Positions 33,833 to 46,123 of a stretch of DNA of 64,000 nt are shown here, piece after piece. The stretch lies in NCBI GenBank assembly GCA_032622095.1, contig CP136064.1, forward strand, positions 43,604,989 through 43,668,988. The letters run 5' to 3'. The stretch comes from Siphonodentalium dalli. Taxonomy: Eukaryota > Mollusca > Scaphopoda > Gadilida > Siphonodentaliidae. The first letter of the stretch is position 1. Every line of letters starts with the position of its first letter. Position numbers and translations under genes: made by a program. The notes beneath the pieces are model-generated. The model was not told the DNA's origin. It saw only the letters and a program-made list of their open reading frames with translations, and made no database searches.

Positions 33833-35327
33833 TTTTTAAAGTGCATACATAGCGTTGCGATCACCAATATACATGTTTGTACATGTCATGACATCACGAG
33901 GTACAAATCTGCGTTCTACTAGTAGACAATGACCATTTTAGTCACAATAATCTAAACTAAGTTAACAAGCACCTTCTCGTGAATTGTATGCTCCGGTGTT
34001 TTTTTCGCTTTCCGGTCAAACCGAGTTGTTGTCCGGCTGCGGTAGATTTGATTTGGGGGGGGGGCGGGCAAATGGTCAGTGGAAAAAAAACTGCAGTTTT
34101 TGCTGTTTTGGGGGGGGGGGGATACCCAAACCGAAGAAAACAGTTTTTTCCATCTGTGTCTGCAGTTTTTTTCCGCCCCCCTGCCCCCCCCATTTTTAAG
34201 GTCCATAATTTTGAGGATAGCAGTATATACATGTATTGGTGACAATGTACAAATATTCATCTGCATGGTAGCTATACATGTAGATTATAAACTCACCACT
34301 GGTATTTTGGCGAACAGACTTCCAGTAATATTTCACCTGTCATTTGTTCATTGCCACGTGTCTAGCTAGACAGGACCGACGCTTAGACTAATCATGGGCG
34401 AAATCAATCTTCATATGTTGAAGATGAGAGGGCATGATGCCGCATCCACCATGGCTAATGAATCTGGTATTTCTGTAATTGAAGAAAAAATACATGTACA
34501 TGTATGCTGCATATATATGTATGTGATATGGATGCATGTATTTTCATAATTTGCAAACATATTCAAAAACCAAGTGTAAAGTTCATTCTTCCAACAATAT
34601 TAGCATTTTCGGCGATTCAGATGTCAGAAGACCATAATTCAATCGTAAGTGGAGGAATCGGGCCTGACAAAATCATGGATAGTTTGTTACGATGTCATCG
34701 CAGATGAGAATATTTAATATCGGTGGTTAACCACGTGATTAACTATCCTATGATATTTCTATTTACTTTGTACGATTTTTACGTACACGCAAATTTCACC
34801 AAGTGGAGGTAACCAAGGATACGTCACAATTTTTGCAAATTTGCATTGATATAACTCGTGATCATGTCGTGAGCATGCGCAGTCCAACTATCGGTTATTA
34901 CCCAAGATGGGAATCTGTCCACTTACAATTGAATCGTAGTCATATGAATCATGAATGTTCACTCAGTGAACGTACAGATGAAAGATATAATCTTAAGTGG
35001 AGGAACCGGGATCGACGAGATCGTGGATAGTTTGTTCACACGATTACGATGTCGTACATGATGAAATCACAGTTTTTTTGTAAAGCATGTGATTGACTAT
35101 CATGCGATCCTTCAGGCCACACTTTTTACATACACATGACTGATTAGTGATTACGTCGCAAATGGGGATAACCAAGGATACGCCACAATTTCGCTTTTAA
35201 ATAAAACAGTGCATGATATTATTTTTTACCTACTTACAATTGTATCGTGGTAATCTGAACGTTCACTTAGTGTTAAATTGGCCATGGCATGACAATATTA
35301 AAGAGATTGTGGGAATTCTATCAGATT
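33833..35327. other. No gene; G/C homopolymer runs and local repeats
   Basis: Runs of 9-11 G or C occur at about 34056, 34112 and 34183. A block near 34660-34720 ('ggaggaatcgggcctgacaa') and its relative near 34998-35050 ('ggaggaaccgggatcgacga') are diverged direct copies, together with 'acaattgaatcgta' and 'acaattgtatcgtg'. No coding feature is supported. Confidence 0.45.
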
Positions 35328-35735
35328 GACTATCTATCTATCTACTCGATACTCCATCGCCCTCAATGTGCTGAGGATTATGTGGAGGTCCAGGTGCTAC
35401 CACGGCCGAGTAACTTTATAACCCTGTGGTGACTCCAGTAGCGTTCTTTAACGTGCACACACTGAGGCGTGTACACGGGTCAGCCATTAATGTCCGCGTC
35501 CGATCGGACAGCGTACTGAACCCACGACAACATACCTGGACAAGTGTTGTAATGGGGGGAAGTCGGCATTTTTGCATTCGGATCTTTATTCAGTGATCTC
35601 GAATGAGACTTTTCAGCCTGACAAACTTGTATCTGACCGAGTTCTGATTTTTGTCAGAATACCCTGACCACGTTACGATCCCCGGTCCGATAGCACGAGA
35701 GACCAGTACGCTACCTGTCGGCCACCGACTTCCCT
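35328..35735 (-). mobile_element. tRNA-derived SINE
   Basis: On the minus strand the 5' part (about 35735-35670) reads GTGGCCGACAGGTAGCGTAC, then TGGTCTCTCGTGCTA and GGACCGGGGATCG. This resembles the A- and B-box region of tRNA-headed SINEs. The body has GTGTGTGCACGTTAAAGAAC, a motif common in molluscan SINE central domains, and the element ends in a (GATA)n tail with a further 'gtcaatctgatag'. The roughly 400-bp length fits. The SINE superfamily is not settled from sequence alone. Confidence 0.6.
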
Positions 35736-36580
35736 TGACATTTGTTAGAATAATGGTATGAAGTATAACTGATCATAACTGACAATTTCCTTATAAGCTA
35801 CATGTATATTTTCAATAAATGGGACCTTTTTATTTTCCAACTATTGTCATATTAATGTCGACCGATAATACACTGCATTTATGGCAGAATTTGATTTTGC
35901 AGACGAAAATAGCCATTCCCGGATAGTTTTTCTTTTTATGTAGCATAAAATTTAGGCCAATTTATAATTCATTAAAAATCGTTTTTGCAGTTGGGAACGC
36001 AGTTGGGAATATTGTGTAGGGCTACCTTTATATATGAATCATAAATGCCATATAATCATAGTCCGTCAGAAGTTACTATTTTGACCAAAAAAATGTTCAT
36101 TTATCAATGACGGATTCCATTTTCTGAAATATTACACGGAAACAAAATTAGGCCGATTTACTATCAAATTTCATTTGAATAAAATGGATAATTCGTGCCC
36201 TTTTAATTGTAGTTCGATTAAATATTTTACTAGTAACAGTCTGTTCATAATGAGAAATCACTTCAATTGATTACTAATTAGTTTCACTTACCTAAAATCC
36301 GATCAATTTGTATCCTATGAAAACGTAAGATGGACGTAGTTTTTTATCCACGAAGCCTCGATCTGAGCCGGTAGGTAAAACAATAGGAATGCTTTTGCCC
36401 CTGTTGTAAAGTGGAACGAAATTACACGCTCAAATTTGTAATAATAAAAGTTCAACGAAGCAATAGATTGATAAGGCCACCACCAACAGGAACGTGGAGA
36501 CAGGGTGATTGGGGTGTATATATCCCAAACAGTTCTAATAATTAAAAATTTCATGACTGCCACATTAGTTGTAAACTTCA
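35736..36580. other. No recognisable gene
   Basis: AT-rich sequence without domain, RNA gene or repeat end that I can name. Confidence 0.5.
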
Positions 36581-36589
36581 CACCATATA

Positions 36590-36960
36590 AGAGCACCCCC
36601 ACCCCCTGGAATACGGAATAATACCACTTAACACAGAGGGTGGAATACGAAATACCAGTTAACAGCCATATGGATAAATTCTCTATTGTCGTACGAACGC
36701 AGGTCATAATGTCCATGTCTAAAATGATATAAATTGATGATCGACGATCTGTATGTCAAACCGTGCATTTATTGTGACAAACATCGCATTTATATTATTC
36801 TTATGATCATTTTTTTTGGAAGGTTGGAATACGAATACCGGTATTTTTGGAATACCGAATACCTCCTAACAGAGGGGCCGGAATATGTCGTACCTCGTAA
36901 CAGGGCATGGAATACGGCGTACGAAATGGGGGGGGGGGGGGCTCTTATACCGGGTATGAC
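36590..36960. repeat. Imperfect inverted repeat with 'ggaatacg' words
   Basis: 'ataagagcaccccc' with 'ggaatacggaataa' and 'acacagagggtggaatacg' (36590-36655) are mirrored near 36830-36950 by 'ggaatacggcgtac' and 'ggggggctcttata'. Both sides include long G or C runs. It may be a foldback relic. Confidence 0.45.
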
Positions 36961-37059
36961 ATACATAAAAAACACACTCACCGCGCTGTTGAAGGGGGGG
37001 GGGGGGTGTCTGTGCAACCTTTGTTTATTAATTTAACCCTTTCATAACGGGAGTTAGGC

Positions 37060-39330
37060 TGGTGCAGCATTAAGGACGCTGTTTGTATTAAACATTTATC
37101 ATGGTCAGTGTATGCATTTTAAAACACAGGGCAAGTTAGATTACATCATTTAATTGATATTCTAGTTAAAATAGTCTGTGAAACTACTTTAAAACCACAT
37201 GTTATGCACCCTGTTTTGCCAACCAAACTATGAAATATAGATATGTTATTTGTTTTATTATCAGAGAAAAGCATTCTGCAAAGATATGGCCTTATACATG
37301 TTATAAACATGCAAATAGTGGCTTCATTTGGCCTTTCTACCATCATTTAGAGAGTCAAATCTGAAGAAATTCCCTTAGTTTGATATTTATGATTCCATAA
37401 TCCCATGAAATGGTATTTAAAACCTCAAATGTCAGTATTTCCTATCAGATGGACATATCAACTAATAAATTAAACATTTCCCATGGTCATTACATGCATT
37501 TTTAATATACAAGGCAATGTAGAAAACATCATTTGATGGATATTTTACTTAAAATAGTCAGTGGAAACTACATAAAAGCAATATTGTATGCATCCCTGTA
37601 TAGCCAAATCAAATTAAACTATGGATATTGTATTGTTTATTTCATCTGAGACATGTATTCTGTTCAGATATATCCTTATATATGTTATAAAGATGCCAAT
37701 AATGGCATAATTTAGGCTTTTTTTCCATAATTTAGAGGGTCAAAGCTGAATAAATTCCCTTATTTCAAATTTGTAAGATGCCAAGCCAGCTGAAATGGTA
37801 TATCAAACCTCAAATGGCAGTATTTCTTATCAGATGGACGTCTCTACCAATAAATTAAACATTTTTCATGGTCATTGCATGCATTTTAATATACAGGACA
37901 AGGCAGAAAACATCATTTGATGGATATTTTACTTAAAATAGTCTGTGGAAACAACCTAAAAGCCATGTTGTATGCATCCCTGTATAGCCAAAACAAATTA
38001 AACTATGGATATTTTATTGTTGATTTCATCAGAGACATGTATTCTGTTCAGATATAGCCTTATATATGTTATAAAGATGCCAATAATGGCATAATTTAGG
38101 CTTTTTTTCCATAATTTAGAGGGTCAAAGCTGAATAAATTCCCTTATTTCAAATTTGTAAGATGCCAAGCCAGCTGAAATGGTGTATCAAACCTCAAATG
38201 GCAGTATTTCTTATCAGATGGACATCTCTACCAATAAATTAAACATTTTTCATGGTCATTGCATGCATTTTAATATACAGGACAAGGCAGAAAACATCAT
38301 TTGATGGATATTTTACTTAAAATAGTCTGTGGAAACAACCTAAAAGCCATGTTGTATGCATCCCTGTATAGCCAAAACAAATTAAACTATGGATATTTTA
38401 TTGTTGATTTCATCAGAGACATGTATTCTGTTGAGATATAGCCTTATACATGTCATTAACATGCAAATAGTGGCTTCATTTTGGCTTTCTTCCATTATTT
38501 AGAGAGTCAAATCTGAAGGAATTCCCTTAGTTTGATATTTATGATCCCATAATCCCATGAAATGGTATTTTAAACCTCAATTGTCAGTATTTCTTATCAG
38601 ATGGACATATCAACTAATGAATTAAACATTTCCCATGATCACTACAAGCATTTTAATATACAAGGCTATGTAGAAAACATCATTTGATGGATATTTTACT
38701 TAAAATGGTCTGTGGAAACTACATAAAACCAATATTGTATGCATCCCTCTATAGCCAAATGCAATTGAACTATGGATATTTTATTGTGCATTTTATCAGA
38801 GACATGTATTCTGTTGAGATATAGCCTTATACATGTTACTAACATGCAAATAGTGGCTTCATTTGGGCTTTCTTCCATAATTTAGAGGGTCAAAGCTGAA
38901 TAAATTTCCTTAGGTTTCAAATTTAAAAGATGCCAAGCCAGCTGAAATGGTGTATCAAACCTAAAATGTCAGTATTTCTTATCAGATTGACATATCTACC
39001 TATAAATTAAGCATTTATCATGGCCATTGCATGCATTTTAATATATAGGACAAGGCAGAACACATCACTTGATGGATATTTTACTTAAAATACTTTGTGG
39101 AAACTACATAAAAGCCACATTGTATGCTTTCCTATATAGCCAAATGAAATTCAACTATGGATAAATTGGATATTTTATTGTTTGTATCATCAGAGACATG
39201 CATTCTGCTAAGATATAGTCTTTTGTGTATTATAAACATACAATAGGTGCATGGCCTCATTGGGCTTGCTTTCATAATACAAGAGAGTCAACTCTGAAGA
39301 AATACCATCGGTTTGAAATTGGTAGCATCT
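37060..39330. repeat. Satellite array, ~384-bp unit, six copies
   Basis: The landmark 'taaacattt..catggtcat' recurs at 37090, 37472, 37857, 38241, 38624 and 39009, giving periods of 382-385 bp. Each unit also holds 'catttgatggatattttact', 'tgtatgcatccctgtatagc', 'cagagacatgtattctgtt' and 'cttatcagatgg'. The units starting 37857 and 38241 are almost identical over most of their length, while the outer ones are more diverged. No open frame is conserved between units. Confidence 0.9.
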
Positions 39331-39617
39331 TCCATCCTTATATAAGAGGGGTATATACCAGCTTGAAGTACCTGTTTAATTAATAGGTTCAATGCAAGGG
39401 GCCACCAGAGAGGTTTGTCTAGTTCGGGATGGTGTGGCAAACCACCAACTGGAGATTTCAAGGGAGGCCTCCTCAATGGCGACCCACTATATTGTGCAAA
39501 CAAAATTTTATTAAAATTGTATAAAGGTCAGCAATCCCTAAGAGCATTGAGAAATAGATAAAAACACTTACTGACAGATTGCCAATAACAAAATTACAGC
39601 TGTTGAAACTATTGTCA

Positions 39618-39886
39618 TGTAAACAAAACTGTTACAGTGATTTGTCAACAAATATATAATTCTAGCTGTATTATTAGTTCAAATATTTAACTATGAATAA
39701 CATTTTCAGAATATTTAATCAACAGGTTGGACCTTTTCCAATGTTATGTAAACAAAACTGTTACAGTGAGTGACTTGTCAACAATTATATAATCCTATAG
39801 CTGTAGTATTACATGTAGTTCAAATATTTAAGTATGAATATGAATTTCAGAATATTTAATCAACAGGTTGGACCTTTTCAATGTTT
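39618..39886 (+). repeat. Tandem duplication of ~130 bp
   Basis: 'atgtaaacaaaactgttaca' through 'atttaatcaacaggttggac' occurs twice (from 39618 and from 39746), with small indels. Confidence 0.9.
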
Positions 39887-39959
39887 ACCATAACATTTTT
39901 ATCACAATTTTGCTATCGTTGGACTTTTACAGTTATTCCATTACAGCAGTAATTTGTAC

Positions 39960-40271
39960 ATAACAATTAATTCTTGGTTTAGAAATATTTTCTTTAAGTA
40001 TTTCTTAACTTAGAAAAAAAATCTTGAAACAAGAAATATATATTTAATTTTTGAAGCCATTTTCTTAGTAAGGAAATTGTTTCTTGTTTCAAGACTAAAA
40101 TCTATCTTATTTGAGAAAACTATCTCTTGACTGGTGGGAGTTTCTTAAATTTTCTTGATGTAGCAGACTTGGGGGTATATTTCCCAAAATAAGATTTATT
40201 TTCCTGTTTCAGGAAATAGTTTTTCTTGTTTCAAGATATTTTATCTTATTAAGAAATTATTTTTGGCAGTG
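39960..40271 (-). repeat. Right arm of CACTGCCAAAAATA termini
   Basis: Degenerate 'tttcttgtttcaagat' words fill this arm, ending AAATTATTTTTGGCAGTG next to TA. It mirrors the left arm at 27368-27905 in character and exactly at the tip. Confidence 0.7.
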
Positions 40272-41790
40272 TACTGTACGCATAATTTACCAATAGTAAA
40301 TGCGATAAGTTGTGTTATGTCCCATAGAAGCCCACTATTTACTTATATACCACATTTTATTTACACAAAGAGTCGTGTTATATACTTTTTAATGTTTAAC
40401 ATGTTGCCATGAACTGACTTTGTCTAAAGCCTCTCAACATTATTGTTAACACATACATGCCAAAATTTAGCTGTTCTTACTATTAGTAAAATCATACTTC
40501 TTACTTGGATAATTCAATTGCGCAGGTATGTACACAAACTGAGATATTACATTACATAACATGTTATCGAGACAACGCTTTGTTTAAAACCTTTAATATA
40601 TTAGCACATACAACACATTGAGTCAATGGCTAATCACCATAAGTAGGATAACTTGTTGAGTTTGATAGTGAATTTATAAGTCTTTAGAATTCCTCAAATA
40701 TATCGCATGCAGGGTTTTAGTACATGGTACTGTGTCTTTAAATTCGTAGAAAATTATTTCCGACAGATATCCCCTTTCTTGGCGCCAAAACACAGCAACA
40801 CTATTCCCGAGGCGATAGAGTTTCTGAAAACAAGATGGTGGATAAGCACCTGATATTGATTGCATATTGGGTCACTTACCTAATATGGGTTCATATGCCG
40901 TCACTATTTATCGACGCTGATTGGCTAATCGCAAGAGCTGACATAATAAAGGACATTATCAGTGTGTTCGTGTTATTTGTGAATGTGACTACATTTGTTA
41001 CGTGGGGGTATAATTAAAGATATAAAAATAGGGTTACAGGGGGTAACATGAATGGTCAACGGCTGGATCTCGACAATAATAACTTGCTGATATACCAGAA
41101 AGACACGTTAATACCTTAATAAAAACTGAAAGCGATGACGTTAGCCCATCGAATGGTCACCATGCAGTGTTCTATTTTCGTAACATAAATTTGTTTTCAC
41201 AATAACAGTGAAAACAACCAAACGCGGATGAGCACTCAAAATTCAACCAGCATCAATTTGAAGAAGCGAACACTGGCACTGCCATTTCAGAGAACACAAT
41301 GTTTGAATTACGTACAAATGTAAATATATTACTATTTTATTCGGGACGAATTACTGGGCATAAACATTACGGCGATGATTCCGCTGATAATTGTCGTTGT
41401 GTTTAATTTGCTTATAACAATGACGGTATTTTCTGCCTATTTTGAAATCAAATCTATGAAAATAACTTAATTTATGACTCTTCCTTATTCCGTCCTGAAA
41501 ACTTCAGTGGGGTGTTTGACATCACTTTAAAATCTAATGGTCGGAATATCATATACCGCATTAATGAACACGATTTATATACATGTATATCTGGTGAATG
41601 ATGGAACATATTGACCCCAAATGTGTTTATACCGTTAACTGATTTTACGAAAACCTATCTCTCTGATGCATGTATAGAATACATATTGGTCGTTAATTAT
41701 GCCACTCGTTGCAACCAGGAGGAAATTTGCCACCCCTGCTCCGGAATTCTCTTGCCGAAGGGAATGGTATCCTCACTCCACACAAAGAGG
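40272..41790. other. No clear gene; one short hydrophobic open frame
   Basis: A 60-codon frame at 40835-41017 (+) starts at ATG in the context 'aaacaagATGGTGG' and encodes hydrophobic stretches (LILIAYWVTYLIWVHM and IISVFVLFVNVTTFVTW). Composition alone cannot separate a tiny membrane peptide or first exon from chance. The rest is unrecognised. Confidence 0.35.
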
Positions 41791-41970
41791 CCGAATTCGA
41801 TTGTATGACGTCCTCACACCACATGAGACGTTGTGGTACGGGCATGCCATTGATCGAAATATCGCGCAGTCAAAATAAGTTCCCGTTAGCGTTTCCGGTG
41901 TGATCGCCAACATGCCAATATGCGGCATTTCGAACAACAAGAAGTTCCGCCTGTGCTCTTGTTATACAGC
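41791..41970 (+). repeat. Uninterrupted copy of a dispersed repeat
   Basis: This matches 25970-26052 followed directly by 27022-27115, without the R3 material that separates them there. It therefore represents the pre-insertion arrangement of the other locus. Confidence 0.75.
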
Positions 41971-42892
41971 GAATAGCAAACACCATATTCCTGACGAATG
42001 AGATAAAAAGAAAAACAAGTATCATCACAGACACAATTTTCGATCGATTTGACTTTGAAGCGAGAGAACAAACGAAACGTGTTGAATACTTTGACAAGAC
42101 AAGAGAAATTTCAGAGAAGGAATTCGATTTTGATAAGGTTGCATAAATGATATTTGAACATTATCTCAATAGACGAACCCACCTATCGGTCCAAAAATAA
42201 AAATTTAAACGAATTCGATAATAAACTTTAATCACGAGACCTAAGAACTATTGTGCTAGAATCGAGTTGGCAAGTGGTGGTCCTAATAATTTAATACCAT
42301 GCAGTGAACGTTATTTGTTACCTCCTTTTCCATTTTCATCGAAGATAAACAAGTTACCTTCTGAAATTTCGCCAAAATATCTTTCTTAATGATGTATTTA
42401 TATAGATACATTTATGAATGGTGAAGATATACTGTTGGATGTAACAAATATCATAGTTATCCTTCCCTGACATCGTCAAAAGATTGTCGCAAATTGTAAA
42501 ATATGAGTCCGATTTCCAGAAGTCACGGTATACAAAAATGTGACAAAATCAGACACAGAAATTAAATTGTGTAAGAATTAACATCAATGTTCGATGTGAT
42601 ATGGCATGCGGCTCGTGGACCAATTCCTCCTCTCTGACCAATATTTTGGCACAGTCAACTCCAAGCCATGCATTATCTATATAATAGTCAACTCCAAGCC
42701 ATGCATTATCTATACAATATGTTTAAAAATCCACAGGCCGATTTGACACTTTAAGATTATACCATTGGTACACATTTGTTAGGCACGATAAATTAGAATG
42801 GTCGCCAAGATATAGAGCGCCCAGGCTTCAGTTTCACAAACGCGGTAGAAAATAATGAGCGTTCTCAATTATGATTTTTAGGAGTCGTTTTC
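41971..42892. other. No gene; one 32-bp tandem duplication
   Basis: 'agtcaactccaagccatgca' with 'ttatctata' is repeated head to tail at 42653-42717. Nothing else was recognised. Confidence 0.5.
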
Positions 42893-43355
42893 TACATATT
42901 ACTGATACATATTACTGATACATATTACTGATACACATTACTGATTACTGATACATATTACTGATTACTGATAAATGTTACTGATATATTACTGATTACT
43001 GATACATATTACTGATTACTGATACATATTACTGATTTCTGAACTGATTACAGATACATATTACTGATACATATTACTGATACATATTACTGATACTGAT
43101 TACTGATACATATTACTGATTACTGATACATATTACTGATACATATTACTGATACATATTACTGATTACTGATACATATTACTGATTACTGATACATATT
43201 ACTGATACATATTACTGATACATATTACTGATTACTGATACATATTACTGATACATATTACTGTTACATATTACTGATTACTGATACATATTACTGATTA
43301 CTGATACATATTACTTATTAATATTCCTGATACATATTACTGATACATATTACTG
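42893..43355 (+). repeat. Minisatellite of 'acatattactgat' and 'tactgattactgat' units
   Basis: Some 35 short units of 13-21 bp alternate irregularly, built from 'catattactgata' with or without an extra 'ttactga'. Confidence 0.95.
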
Positions 43356-44499
43356 TTTGGATTTTCCCGACGCATGTGTAATATACATGTATGCGTGGTT
43401 GTGATTACAAGTATTTTAATTGTTCTTATGTCTGAAAAACGGTTAAATGACTTTGGAATGTTTTAATAATATGGTGCTAAATCGATCAGTGTATCTTTAA
43501 AACTTACTCATTAAATATCGGTTAGACATGTTAAATACCAGAACAAATTGAAATATTTTTCAGTGTTGAATTACCTACTGGAAATGCGTCAATCATTACG
43601 GTTTAACTGTCATGGCTTATGTCAGCAATGATAGCCAAGACAAATTAAAAACAAAATCGCCCACCAACTCAGCTACTTTCAAACAAGTGGGTTCATTGAA
43701 AAGCAGTATATTGTTTTTGTTTCTGTGTAAAACGATGATGGCGCGATCTTCCCGTTTTTCAAGAGAAGGATAGCTTTATTCCCTGTAAAAGGAATTCAGT
43801 TTTGAATTTCCAGAAACTGAGATTTCTGCGACGGTTCCGGCACAGCTTAAATTGTTTTCCTTGGTTGTTTTTAATTGAAGGAGTTTCATTTGTACACATT
43901 TGTAGTATATTGTTAAATAATAAACAAAATGACGTACAAGTAATTAGACATAGTGTTCAGGTGCAGCATGGCCACGATTTATCGTTTTCATGCTTCCCAT
44001 ATCAAGATGTTATCAACCAAGAATGGCCGATGATTTTAAAGATGAATCTAAATAAATGTTCAGGGTTCAATACCTCAAGTCACAACAATATGTTTCATTA
44101 AGTCTTGTTTAACCATGTCTCTACTAAATGCTCACTGGTGAGTAGTTCCCATATGAAATGTTCAGATAACAAGTCTAATATATTTCCAAACGAGTTCCCT
44201 CCAATGAATATTAATTCTTCTGCACTTATGTTATATTTTCATTTGTCTGTCGTCTGCTGTTATTAATTGAACACTTCTTAAAATGAATAATAGACTGTTC
44301 CAATGTATAATTTTATAACTGAATGGGAGAATCCATTTAGCATAAGACAAGGTTAACAATGCCAGTAGCTTAGTGCTGCTAAAAAGGATTATTAGAGATT
44401 TACTATTTACTAGAGTAAAAACACGACGCATCATCACCACGTTCTAAATGTTCCGAACATATGTGTTTCTGTCAATTTAATTGTCCATTAACCCCTTAT
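43356..44499. other. No recognisable gene
   Basis: A frame of about 99 codons near 43802-44101 has no ATG at its start and no known motif. Other frames are shorter. Confidence 0.45.
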
Positions 44500-44503
44500 T
44501 TAA

Positions 44504-44959
44504 CCCTTTACCCAACAAACCGGACAAAAACGCCCAAATAAAGCTTCAACAGCCTAAAATACTGTCTGTCTCAATAACACCATACAAATATGGATATCAT
44601 TGGAACCGGTTCAATGACCACATTGTGATGGTTACATATATGCCATGTGCCAATGCATTCTATTATATATGCGAGTCGACCATAGGTCGCCTCGTATATA
44701 TAAGAGAATGCATTGGCCTAAACAAAATTATTTTTTAACACTTTTTACCATTTTTCTTACATTCTTTAACAATTTTATAATTTTTTCTTACATTTTTTAA
44801 CAATTTTTATAATATTTTTCTACATTCTTTTACAATTTTATCATTTTTAATATGTGTTAAGCCAATGCATTTCTTATATATGCGAGGCGACCTATGGTCG
44901 ACTCGCATATATAAGAGAATGCATTGGCACAGTGGCGTTCTGTTATGTTGGGTAAAGGG
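44504..44959 (-). mobile_element. piggyBac-like TTAA MITE, copy E
   Basis: Ends CCCTTTACCCAACA and TGTTGGGTAAAGGG with TTAA at 44500-44503 and 44960-44963. Palindromes are at 44650-44716 and 44862-44927. Both have lost perfection through changes in one arm only (for example a missing 'ctc' block near 44870). The AT-rich spacer is about twice that of copy C because 'ttttttcttacattctttaa' words have been repeated. Confidence 0.9.
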
Positions 44960-44963
44960 TTAA

Positions 44964-45453
44964 TTAATCCGTTAAATAACACCAAATGAATTCTAGAATT
45001 GAAGGAATATCTTCCCGAGCTTGAGTGTGTTCATTTGTGCATTATAGTTTATGGTTTATGTGTATATGAAAGCAAGAAGGGTTCTACATTATCAATAACC
45101 CTGAATGCATATGAGTTTGTCAAATAAATACATTCTGCGATAATGGCACACTAGACTTCGTGTGTCCGTTTCAGAAGGAATAAATATGGAAAACAGATAA
45201 AAACGTTGCACATCCCACTCCTCTCTTATGTAACCACGTTTTGCATACGAGGAAACGTCTCAGTGCACGATGAGTACATCGTCTGATGCGCGGACTGCGC
45301 ATGGCGGCGATTTAACCACCCTTGGTTAAGTGGCCCTGTTAATGTTCTATGATGCTGGTGATGAAACATGATGCTGTTAAGAACAGTTACCGTTATTTTA
45401 TTCAACAGTTTTCACTTTGGCGGCCTTTTGACAATCTGAACGAATGGAATAAC
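44964..45453. other. No recognisable gene
   Basis: No domain or repeat end was seen before the minisatellite. Confidence 0.5.
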
Positions 45454-46123
45454 TCCCATTATTAGTAAGAAGCATTAAAAAACCCATTATTAGTATGAAG
45501 CATTAAAACACCCATTATTAGTATGAGCATTCAAAAACCCATTATTAGTGTAAAGCATTCAAAAACCCATTATTAGTGTGAAGCATTCAAAAACCCATAT
45601 TAGTATGAAGCATTCAAAAACCCATTATTAGTATGAATCATTCAAAAACCCATTATTAGTGTGAAGCATTCAAAAACCCATTATTAGTGTGAAGCATTCA
45701 AAAACCCATTATTAGTGTGAAGCATTCAAAATCCCATTATTAGTATGAAGCATTCAAAACCCCGTTATTAGTGTGAAGCATTCAAAAACCCATTATTAGT
45801 GTGAAGCATTCAAAAACCCATTATTAGTATGAAGCATTCAAAAACCCATTATTAGTATGAGCATTCAAAAACACATTATTAGTGTAAAGCATTCAAAAAC
45901 CCATTATTAGTGTGAAGCATTCAAAAACCCATTATTAGTGTGAAGCATTCAAAATCCCATTATTAGTATGAAGCATTCAAAAACCCATTATTAGTGTGAA
46001 GCATTCAAAAACCCATTATTAGTGTGAAGCATTCAAAAACCCATTATTAGTATGAAGCATTCAAAAACCCATTATTAGTATGAATCAGTCAAAAACCCAT
46101 TATTAGTACGAAGCATTCAAAAA
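45454..46123 (+). repeat. 28-bp minisatellite, about 24 copies
   Basis: The unit CCCATTATTAGTGTGAAGCA plus TTCAAAAA repeats, with GTGTGAAG, GTATGAAG and GTAAAG variants arranged in higher-order runs. The block from about 45530 is partly echoed from about 45870. Confidence 0.95.

Larger units (their letters stand above)
27368..40271. mobile_element. Possible 12.9-kb TIR element or paired termini of one family
   Basis: CACTGCCAAAAATATTTTCT at 27368 is matched by the inverse complement of the right end (AAATTATTTTTGGCAGTG to 40271). TA flanks both ends (27366-27367, 40272-40273). Both arms continue for hundreds of bases as loose repeats of 'tcttgaaacaagaaa'-type words (27368-27905 and about 39960-40271). 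If one element, it spans SINE, satellite, foldback and possible exon sequence but no recognised transposase. Two separate insertions of a short family would also explain the ends. Confidence 0.4.

Noticed and set aside
37060-39330. CRISPR or gene cluster as an explanation of the regularly spaced 384-bp units
   Set aside because: The whole unit repeats, not a short repeat between unique spacers, and no reading frame is conserved.
45454-46123. CRISPR-like regular array
   Set aside because: The units are contiguous with no variable spacers and the genome is eukaryotic. It is a minisatellite.
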